NCBI GenBank assembly: GCA_027449545.1
Contig: DAIDLI010000059.1
Span: 1 to 32,542, forward strand
DNA: 32,542 nt
DNA from: Acidobacteriaceae bacterium
Lineage (GTDB): Bacteria > Acidobacteriota > Terriglobia > Terriglobales > Acidobacteriaceae
Direction: 5' to 3'
In this document: piece after piece, positions 17,020-24,267 of the stretch
How positions within the stretch are numbered: position 1 is the stretch's first letter
How the letters are laid out: every line of letters starts with the position of its first letter
Program-made: the position numbers and the translations under genes
Notes under the pieces: model-generated
Told to the model about the DNA's origin: nothing
Databases searched by the model: none
What the model saw: the letters and a program-made list of their open reading frames with translations, nothing else

Positions 17020-17220
17020 ATATCCCACTTCAGCCGCTGCGTCGACGCGGTCTGTGGGTCGTTCGCGGCGTTGTGGCCAAGCACGAAGGTAGCATCAGGA
17101 TTCGAAGCTCCACAGGGATGGCACGAGAGGAGCCAGCCTTTCAATGCTCCTGCCCCCGCCATCTTCAGGGGGCCGCCTCTTCCCAGCGGAGTACAGTAGA
17201 AGAGTGGACGAAAGGGTCTT

Positions 17221-17547
17221 ATGACACAGGACATGCAACTCACCTGCAGCGACTGCGGACAGGAATTCACGTTTTCCAGCGAGGACCAGGCCTTTTTCCG
17301 GGAGCGTGGGTACTCGGCTCCAAAACGCTGCAAGGCTTGCCGGCAGGCAAAGAAGAACGAGCAATCCGGCGGTGGTGGATACGACCGGAGCCCATCACAA
17401 GGCACCAGCGTTACGTGCGCGGGGTGTGGGAAGCAGACCACCGTCCCGTTTGAGCCGCGAGGCGATCGGCCGGTCTATTGCCAGGATTGCTTCCGCTCCA
17501 GAAAGAGAGACGGCGGCGACCGCGGAGGCCGCGGTTATCGCCGTTAG
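17221..17547 (+). CDS. Double zinc-ribbon protein with RGG-like C-terminal tail
   Basis: 108 residues with two four-cysteine ribbons: C9, C12, C37, C40 (CSDCGQEF ... CKACR) and C66, C69, C87, C90 (CAGCGKQTTVPF ... PVYCQDCF). The second has the 'VPFxPxxxRPVYC' pattern common in small bacterial zinc-ribbon proteins. The tail RKRDGGDRGGRGYRR is rich in Arg-Gly, a nucleic-acid binding signature. It has no enzyme domain, so an RNA- or DNA-binding accessory role is the best guess. The ATG has GAAAGGG just upstream. It is divergent from the H1-like gene across 278 bp. Confidence 0.85.
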   Translation: MTQDMQLTCSDCGQEFTFSSEDQAFFRERGYSAPKRCKACRQAKKNEQSGGGGYDRSPSQGTSVTCAGCGKQTTVPFEPRGDRPVYCQDCFRSRKRDGGDRGGRGYRR

Positions 17548-17825
17548 CTGAAAAAGAGAAGGGCGCCGCACTGGAGGAAGATTCAGTGCAGGCAGGGCTA
17601 GGCCGCAACCTTGAACATCGTGACAGGGTCCGAGCCCTCGCATGGCTGCGAATGCTCAAACGCCCTGCGAGCCTCCAACAGCAAATCGAGCAGGGCGGTC
17701 ATCCGGACCGCCCTGGCTCGTCTTCGGCTGAAGATCGCTTCCAAAACTCTGCTGCCCGGCCATGAAGTAACTCGCTGGAATAAATCCTCTCGCCGCCAAC
17801 CATTCTCTGGGTTACCATTCCCGGT

Positions 17826-20800
17826 ATGTTCCGCACAGCTCCTCTTGTTGCCTCGGCTCTGGTGTTGTTGCCTATTGCTGTACCGGCTCAAAAGCAGGTC
17901 AAATCCGCTCCTCCTGATCCTTACCGCAACCAGGCACTGGTGATTGAGCGTTCCGAGACCACCTACCGGATGAATGCGGACGGCACCGGGGAGCGCGACG
18001 TGCATGCCGTCATCCGTATTCAGTCGGCCGGCGCTGCCCAGCAGTTTGGAGTGCTTGCTTTCTCCTACGCCTCCGCCTACGAGACACCCACCATCAAGAT
18101 CCTGCGTGTGACCAAGCCCGATGGCAGCGTGGTGAACACGCCGGCTGCGGACGCCATCCAGATGACCTCCGCTGTCAGCCGGGAGGCCCCGCTTTACAGC
18201 GACCTCAAGGAACTGCACATTCCCGTGCGCTCCCTCTCGCCCGGCGACACGCTCGAATACGAAGTGGACACCAGGATCTTCAAAGCAGAGACGCCCGGCC
18301 AGTTCTGGGGCACAGATCACTTCACCCCGCCCGGAACCGTCATCGTGCTCGCTGAAATTCTCCATCTCCAGGTGCCGGCCGGCAAATTTGTCCAGGTCTG
18401 GAGTCCCAATCACAAGCCAGTGATCTCCGACCAGAACGGTGTGCGCACCTATACCTGGAACCTGCCGCAGCTCATTCCAGCGCCCCGCCCCAACGCCAAT
18501 GACTCCGAGAAGCCAACCCCGCCGCAGGATCCGGATCAAAATGCCGACGGCGAAAACCTTCCCTCCGTGGCCTGGACAACATTCCATAGCTGGAGCGAGG
18601 TAGGCGACTGGTACCGCAACCTGGCCCTCAAACAGTCCGCGCCCACCGACGCCATCCGGGCCAAGGCCGACCAGATCACCGCCGGGGCCAAAACCCCCGA
18701 GGATCAGGTTCGCGATCTCTACGACTTCGTCTCCGCACATATCCGCTACGTCGGCATTGACTTCGGCATCGGCCGCTATCAGCCTCATACCGCAGCCGAG
18801 GTCCTGGCCAACCAGTACGGCGACTGCAAAGACAAGGACACGCTGCTGGAAGCCCTGCTGCGCGCCCGGGGCTTCTCTACCGCGCCCGCACTGATCGGCG
18901 CCGGCATCGCTCCCGTTCCCGACGTGCCCACTCCGGCCGTCTTCAATCACGTCATCACCACCGTGAACCTGCCCGGCGGCCGCATCTGGCTCGACAGTAC
19001 GCCGCCCGACGCGCCTTTCCAGTACCTCAGCGCCGCGATTCGCGACCAGAAGGCACTCGTCGTCTCAGCCGACAAGCCGGCCCTGCTTGAGGCCACCCCG
19101 GCAGCCGCCCCGTATCCCTTCTCCGCACAATTTGAGGCCGTGGGCACGCTCGATGCGCAGGGCAAACTCACCGCCAAGATGACCGCCACCTATCGCGACG
19201 ACGATGAGGCCCTGGTTCGCGCTCTCGCGAATGCCGTGGCGCCTGCCGACTGGGACAAGATTTCGCAGTACATTGCCGCGCAAACAGGCTTCAGCGGCAC
19301 CACCAGCGATACTCAATTTCAGAACATCGACGACTCTACCAAGCCCATCGTCATGACCTACGACTATGAGCGCCATCCCTTCGGGGACTGGGATAACCAC
19401 CGCATCGTGCCGCTCTTTCCCGCTCTCGAGTTTCCCAATCTGGAGAGCGACAGTAAGGAGCCGCAACACGATATTCAGCTCGGCGCTCCCCGCACGCTCA
19501 CGGCCATCACGAAGATCACGTTGCCCGCCGGCTTTCGCCCCAATCTTCCCGATCCCATCCACGTCAAGGCCGCCTACGCCACCTTCGACAAGACCTACAG
19601 CTACGAAGGCGACCAAATTGTCGTTCACCGGAAGATCGTGATCCTTCAGAAGAAGATTGCTAAAGCGGAGTGGAAGCAGTATCAGGCCTTCACCAAGAAC
19701 ATCAGCCTGAGTAGCGAGAGTTGGATTGCGCTCAGCGCCCCCCTCGCACCGCCTACGGGCACCGAAGCGGGGAATACAAAGCTCAAGGTGGTCAAAAAGA
19801 GCACGGACGGCTCGGGAGTGGTCGCTTCTTCCGTGCCTCCGCCTCCATCTGCTGCCGCTGCTGCGCCAGCCAGTCCCTCCACCAGCAATGCCTCCGCCGC
19901 CACGCTGGTCGCCGAAGCGGCCTCCAGACTTGTCCAGCGCGACTGGAGCGGCGCGCGGGACCTGCTCGACCAGGCCAAGGCGAAAGATGAACACGCGGAA
20001 AATCTCTGGTCGATGTATGGCTTCATCGCCGAAGTCGAAAGTCATGATTACGAGCAGGCCAAGACCGATTTCCGAAAGGAACTGGAATCCCATCCGGACA
20101 ACCCGGCTGCGGTGGGAGGCCTTGCCGAAGCCGAGAACCGCACCGGCGAATCCGCTGCTGCCCGGGAAGGCCTGCGCAACTATCTCAAGAGGCACCCTGA
20201 GAACGAGCGCATGGCCCTCTACCTCGCCGCGCTGCAAAACCAGGCGGAAGACTACCAGGGCGCGCTCAAAACCCTGCAATCCGCCGCCGCGTCGCACCCC
20301 AGTGACCGCTACCTCCAACTGCGCATCAGCGATGCGCTCCTGCGTTTGGGGCGCAACGAAGAAGCGGCTGCGGCTGCCGAGAGTGTCCTCGATGGCACCG
20401 ACGATCCCAACACGCTCAACGATGCCGCCTACCAGCTCGCCGAGAGCGGCCTCGACCTCAACGTTGCCGAAGCCGCTTCGCGCAAGAGCATCGCCGCCCT
20501 AGAAGAGAAGTCCGCGGAGATGACCACCCAACAGGTCAACAGCAACGCCTTCGCCCAGGCCAACTTGCTGGTCGCCTCGTGGGATACGCTGGGATGGATT
20601 CTCTTCCGCGAAGGCAAGCCCGAGGCGGCCCTGCCCTATATCAGCTCGGCCTGGCGTGCCTCTTTGCTGGCCGAAGGCGGCGATCATCTCGGCCAGGTTC
20701 TGGAAGCGCTGGGCCGCAAGCACCAGGCCGTCAACGCCTACGCGCTTGCCTCGGCGGCGCTCACCCCCGGCATTACGCCCAGCGTTCGAAACCACATCCA

Positions 20801-21149
20801 GGAAAGCCTTGCACGCCTCAAGTCCGCTGGCTTGAAGCCGACGACCGGCTCAGCCCAGGCCCTTCAGGACGTCCGCACCTACAAGATCAAGCGCCCCGCG
20901 GGTGCTAGCGGCTGGGGGGCCTTCCGCCTCGAGATCACCACCGCCGGCGTCCTCCAGTCGCAGCAGATGTCCGGCGACCCCAAGCTCGCCGCCCTCAAGC
21001 CGCTGATCGACGCCATGAAGTTTCCCGAGCTGCTGCCGCCCGACTCCAAGGCGCACCTTTTGCGCAGTGCCGTCGTGAGCTGTTCCATGGGCAAAACCTG
21101 CCAGCTTGTCCTGGTGCCTGACGGAGGCCTGCAAACCGAGCAACAGTAG
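17826..21149 (+). CDS. Exported DUF3857-transglutaminase-TPR protein
   Basis: 1107 residues. A signal peptide (1-21, ending VPAQ) is followed by a DUF3857 beta domain (about 35-250) and a transglutaminase-like core with the papain-type triad: C334 in YGDCKDKDTLL, H375 in FNHVITTV and D390 in IWLDSTPP. A beta region (about 410-640) and a low-complexity Ser/Ala/Pro linker (about 665-690) lead into tetratricopeptide repeats (about 690-1010). A small C-terminal domain with two cysteines (VVSCSMGKTC) ends it. Proteins of this design are common in acidobacteria and Bacteroidetes; the substrate is unknown and a protease or transglutaminase acting outside the cytoplasm is inferred. No ribosome site is obvious before ATG 17826. 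Confidence 0.9.
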   Translation: MFRTAPLVASALVLLPIAVPAQKQVKSAPPDPYRNQALVIERSETTYRMNADGTGERDVHAVIRIQSAGAAQQFGVLAFSYASAYETPTIKILRVTKPDGSVVNTPAADAIQMTSAVSREAPLYSDLKELHIPVRSLSPGDTLEYEVDTRIFKAETPGQFWGTDHFTPPGTVIVLAEILHLQVPAGKFVQVWSPNHKPVISDQNGVRTYTWNLPQLIPAPRPNANDSEKPTPPQDPDQNADGENLPSVAWTTFHSWSEVGDWYRNLALKQSAPTDAIRAKADQITAGAKTPEDQVRDLYDFVSAHIRYVGIDFGIGRYQPHTAAEVLANQYGDCKDKDTLLEALLRARGFSTAPALIGAGIAPVPDVPTPAVFNHVITTVNLPGGRIWLDSTPPDAPFQYLSAAIRDQKALVVSADKPALLEATPAAAPYPFSAQFEAVGTLDAQGKLTAKMTATYRDDDEALVRALANAVAPADWDKISQYIAAQTGFSGTTSDTQFQNIDDSTKPIVMTYDYERHPFGDWDNHRIVPLFPALEFPNLESDSKEPQHDIQLGAPRTLTAITKITLPAGFRPNLPDPIHVKAAYATFDKTYSYEGDQIVVHRKIVILQKKIAKAEWKQYQAFTKNISLSSESWIALSAPLAPPTGTEAGNTKLKVVKKSTDGSGVVASSVPPPPSAAAAAPASPSTSNASAATLVAEAASRLVQRDWSGARDLLDQAKAKDEHAENLWSMYGFIAEVESHDYEQAKTDFRKELESHPDNPAAVGGLAEAENRTGESAAAREGLRNYLKRHPENERMALYLAALQNQAEDYQGALKTLQSAAASHPSDRYLQLRISDALLRLGRNEEAAAAAESVLDGTDDPNTLNDAAYQLAESGLDLNVAEAASRKSIAALEEKSAEMTTQQVNSNAFAQANLLVASWDTLGWILFREGKPEAALPYISSAWRASLLAEGGDHLGQVLEALGRKHQAVNAYALASAALTPGITPSVRNHIQESLARLKSAGLKPTTGSAQALQDVRTYKIKRPAGASGWGAFRLEITTAGVLQSQQMSGDPKLAALKPLIDAMKFPELLPPDSKAHLLRSAVVSCSMGKTCQLVLVPDGGLQTEQQ

Positions 21150-21361
21150 GAGGCATCGCGCCGTTCCGGCTCCGCCTCCTACAATGGGGACGGCATTTCC
21201 GAAAACCTGGCGCCCAGTCTGGGATGGAGTCAGCAGTCAGGACTTTCCCTGAGAAGCCCTGTCGGCATCCAATCATTGGTAACGCTGCTGTACCAGATTC
21301 CTGCCCCTCGGTTTTCCGGAAAATACCGGAATCGACCTGAAAGAAGTTGGAAGGAGACTTC

Positions 21362-22423
21362 ATGGTGTTTCCTCGCTGTTTGGCCGCCGGTTGCCAACCG
21401 TCTTCTGCGGCCAGAGGTAAAGGCCTGATCCTCGCGGCCCTTGGCCTTGGATTGAGCGCGTCCACACTCCTGGCGCAGTCCGCGGCGCAGCTTCCCAGCG
21501 CTCCCGCGCCCCACCCGGTCGCGCAGCAGACGCTGGCCTGGTCCGATGCCGGCCCAGCCCTTGGGCCACAGCCCGCTTCCGGGCCACAGCCCGCTTCCGG
21601 GCAGCAGAACGCAACCACGGCCGCTCCTTCCAGCCAGAACACCCCCATCTGCGGTATCACCCGGATCGGGCGTTGCATCAAGGATCTTGCCGAGGACGAC
21701 AAGGGCATCTTCACCAGCCCCGCCCGGGTGCGCCCACGCGACGCCTCCTGGCTGCTGCCGCTTGGCGCCGCCACCGGTCTTGCCTTTGCCTATGATGTGG
21801 ACGCCGAGCAGGCCACCGGCTACGACAAGGGAACCGAAAATACCGCCAACAGCATCTCCAACTTCGGCTCGTTCTATGCCGCTGGCGGGGAAGGCGCGGC
21901 GCTCTATTTCCTCGGCTTGGGCATGCACAATTCCAAGCTCACCGAGACCGGCCGCCTCGGCGCCGAGGCGGTGATCGACTCCGGAACCGTCGTCCTGGCC
22001 ACCAAGCTGATCGCCGACCGCGAACGTCCCCTCATCGGCGATCGCCAGGGGCACTTCTGGACCAATCCCCCCAGCGGCTGGACCTGGGACTCTTCGTTCC
22101 CCTCCGACCACTCCGCGGCCACCATGTCGCTGGCCCGCGTCATCGCCGGCGAGTACCCGCGCTGGTACGTCGAGATCCCCGCCTACGGATTCGCCGAAAC
22201 CATCGCCATCTCCCGCATCATGGCCAACGCCCATTTCCCCTCCGATGTGCTCATCGGGCAGACTGTCGGTTTTCTCTCCGGCACCTACATCCTCAACCAC
22301 CGCTCCCTCTACCGCGGCAAGAAGCGGAACATGGCGGAACGGATCATCGAGTCGGCCATGCCCGTCGCCTCTGCCCGGGCCCACGCCCTCGGCGTCTCCT
22401 TGCAGATTCCCGTCGGCTATTAG
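21362..22423 (+). CDS. Exported PAP2-family phosphatase
   Basis: 353 residues from ATG 21362, with GGAAGGAG directly upstream. A long signal region (hydrophobic about 21-38, ending AQS) precedes a Pro/Gln/Ala-rich linker containing a duplicated GPQPAS. The three PAP2 motifs are present: KLIADRERP (215-223), SFPSDHS (245-251, replacing the common PSGH) and R285 with H291 in SRIMANAHFPSDV. The family removes phosphate from lipid phosphates such as undecaprenyl diphosphate or phosphatidate. Because it looks exported with few membrane spans, an acid-phosphatase-like or lipid-phosphatase role at the envelope is likely; the substrate is unknown. It lies 212 bp after the DUF3857 gene. Confidence 0.9.
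   Translation: MVFPRCLAAGCQPSSAARGKGLILAALGLGLSASTLLAQSAAQLPSAPAPHPVAQQTLAWSDAGPALGPQPASGPQPASGQQNATTAAPSSQNTPICGITRIGRCIKDLAEDDKGIFTSPARVRPRDASWLLPLGAATGLAFAYDVDAEQATGYDKGTENTANSISNFGSFYAAGGEGAALYFLGLGMHNSKLTETGRLGAEAVIDSGTVVLATKLIADRERPLIGDRQGHFWTNPPSGWTWDSSFPSDHSAATMSLARVIAGEYPRWYVEIPAYGFAETIAISRIMANAHFPSDVLIGQTVGFLSGTYILNHRSLYRGKKRNMAERIIESAMPVASARAHALGVSLQIPVGY
21563..21598 (+). repeat. Two perfect 18-bp tandem copies inside the PAP2 gene
   Basis: GGGCCACAGCCCGCTTCC occurs twice in succession (21563-21580, 21581-21598), encoding GPQPAS twice in the linker after the signal peptide. The copies are identical, which suggests a recent slippage event. Being 18 bp it keeps frame. Confidence 0.9.
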
Positions 22424-22436
22424 TCTCCTGCCGGGC

Positions 22437-22473
22437 CCCATCCTTTTCACAGCTTTCTCGTGAAAAGGATGGG
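22437..22473. repeat. REP-like palindrome, family B, after the PAP2 gene
   Basis: CCCATCCTTTTCAC (22437-22450) pairs perfectly over 14 bp with GTGAAAAGGATGGG (22460-22473), with a 9-nt loop, then GAGACC. A relative with the same layout (CCATCCTTT..., 9-nt loop, ...TGGGAGACC) lies inside argS at 26076-26110. It is 13 nt after the PAP2 stop and has no T-run, so it is a repeat element first and a terminator only possibly. Confidence 0.8.
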
Positions 22474-22570
22474 AGACCGAAAGACCCAGCACCTGACCGG
22501 CGTTTCCCGTTCGCCGTTCCGTGGGCGGACCGGGGGCGGCCGTGCTGGCCGCGCCCGCAATCCCGCCGGG

Positions 22571-22579
22571 TGTTAGCAT
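22571..22579 (+). promoter_or_regulatory. Possible extended -10 element before RNase J
   Basis: TGTTAGCAT resembles TGnTATAAT with two mismatches and would start transcription near 22586, about 10 nt before the ATG. No -35 hexamer is visible. Weak candidate. Confidence 0.3.
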
Positions 22580-22595
22580 CAAAGAAAGACTGAAG

Positions 22596-24251
22596 ATGCA
22601 GACCAACAAGTTACAAATCATCCCCTTAGGCGGACTCGGCGAGTTCGGAATGAACTGCCTCGCAGTTCGCTGGCAAGATGACATCATCGTGATCGATGCC
22701 GGCCTCATGTTCCCCGAGTCCGAACTGCTCGGCGTCGATATCGTCGTCCCCGACATCACCTACCTCATCGAGAACAAGCAGCACGTCCGCGGCATCATCC
22801 TCACCCACGGCCACGAGGACCACATCGGCGGACTGCCCTGGATCCTCAATGAGCTCAAGGTTCCCATCTACGCCACCGAGTTCACCCTGGCCTACGTGGA
22901 AGGCAAGCTCGAAGAGCACCGCCTGCTCGACGACGCTGAACTCATCGAGATCGCGCCCCGCGAAAAATTCACCATCGGCCCCTTCACCATCGAGCCGATC
23001 CGCGTCACCCACTCGCTCGTGGACTGCGTCGCCCTCGCCGTCGAAACCCCGGTCGGCGTCATCATCCACACCGGCGACTTCAAGATCGACCTCGCCCCGC
23101 TCGACGATGAGGCCTTCGACCTGCACACCTTCGCCGAGTACGGCAAGCGCGGCGTGCTGGCGCTGTTACAGGACTCCACCAACGTCGAGCGCCCCGGCTA
23201 CACGCCCAGCGAGCGCGCCGTCGTGCCGCGCCTCGACGAGCTGTTTACGCAGACCAAGAAGAAGCTCTTCTTCTCCTGCTTCTCGTCTTCCATCTACCGC
23301 ATGCGCATCGCCATGGAACTGGCGCGCAAGCACGGCCGCAAGGTCACCATCATCGGCCGCTCCATGATGGAGAGCACTGAGATCGCGCAGGACCTCGGCT
23401 ATATCGACGTGCCCCCCGGGCTCATCATCAACCCCGGGCAGATGCGCGACTATCCGCCCGAGCAATTGCTGGTGCTCATCAGCGGAACCCAGGGCGAGCC
23501 GCTCAGCGCGCTCAGCCGCGCCGCCGTCAATAACCACAAGCATGCCAAGATCGAAGCCGGCGATACCGTCGTGCTCAGCTCCCGCATCATCCCCGGCAAT
23601 GAGAAGGGCATCTTCCGCGTCATCGATCACCTCAGCCGCCGCGAAGCCAACGTGATCTACGATGACGGCCAGCACGGCCTCATCCACGTATCCGGCCACG
23701 GCAGCCAGGAAGAGATGCGCCTGCTCATCAACCTGGTCCGCCCCAAGTTCTTCATCCCCGTGCACGGCGACTACCGCTACCTGCGGCGCCACGCCCAGCT
23801 GGCCATGGAGACCGGGGCCGTGGAGCACGCCATGGTCATTGAAGACGGCGACGTCCTCGAACTGGACCGCGACGATGCCCGCGTGAAAGACAAGGTCACC
23901 GCCGGCCGCATCCTTATCGACTCCGGCTCGTCCATCGATGTGGTCGAGGACCTCGTCATCCGCGACCGCCGCATCCTCTCCGAAGACGGCGTGGTGCTGG
24001 CCGTCCTCGCCATCAACAAGAAGACCGGCAAGGTGGAGCGCGAGCCCGAACTGGTCATGCGCGGCTTCGGCGGCGGTGACATCGCCGAGCGGGCCCGCGA
24101 GACCATTCTCAAGACCCTCGACGCCTTCAGCACCGAAGAGAAGTCCGACTACGGCATGGTCAATGAGAAGGTGCGCGTCGAGCTCAAGCGCCTCATCCAG
24201 AAGACCACCGGCCGCCGTCCCATGATCATGCCGGTGATCCTGGAGATCTGA
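22596..24251 (+). CDS. rnj: Ribonuclease J
   Basis: A 551-residue metallo-beta-lactamase/beta-CASP ribonuclease with 5'-to-3' exonuclease and endonuclease activity in mRNA decay and rRNA processing. Start ATG 22596 gives MQTNKLQIIPLGGLGEFGMN, the standard family start; in-frame sequence upstream is not conserved. The zinc-binding motif HGHEDHIGGLPW (71-82) has H71, H73, D75 and H76; further landmarks are VTHSLVDC, IHTGDFKID, the beta-CASP region (SSSIYRMRIAMELARKHGRK, SGTQGEPLSALSR) and the late zinc motif VHVSGHGSQEE-like segment (IHVSGHGSQEE) with FIPVHGDYRYL. A C-terminal domain follows from about 450. Length and motifs are complete. Confidence 0.97.
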   Translation: MQTNKLQIIPLGGLGEFGMNCLAVRWQDDIIVIDAGLMFPESELLGVDIVVPDITYLIENKQHVRGIILTHGHEDHIGGLPWILNELKVPIYATEFTLAYVEGKLEEHRLLDDAELIEIAPREKFTIGPFTIEPIRVTHSLVDCVALAVETPVGVIIHTGDFKIDLAPLDDEAFDLHTFAEYGKRGVLALLQDSTNVERPGYTPSERAVVPRLDELFTQTKKKLFFSCFSSSIYRMRIAMELARKHGRKVTIIGRSMMESTEIAQDLGYIDVPPGLIINPGQMRDYPPEQLLVLISGTQGEPLSALSRAAVNNHKHAKIEAGDTVVLSSRIIPGNEKGIFRVIDHLSRREANVIYDDGQHGLIHVSGHGSQEEMRLLINLVRPKFFIPVHGDYRYLRRHAQLAMETGAVEHAMVIEDGDVLELDRDDARVKDKVTAGRILIDSGSSIDVVEDLVIRDRRILSEDGVVLAVLAINKKTGKVEREPELVMRGFGGGDIAERARETILKTLDAFSTEEKSDYGMVNEKVRVELKRLIQKTTGRRPMIMPVILEI

Positions 24252-24267
24252 TCGCGCGGGCGCTGCT

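Noticed and set aside
17598-18950. Long open frame (450 codons) antisense to the DUF3857 gene
   Set aside because: It mirrors the codon bias of the GC-rich plus-strand gene, has no recognisable domain, and the plus-strand frame has clear motifs and a signal peptide.
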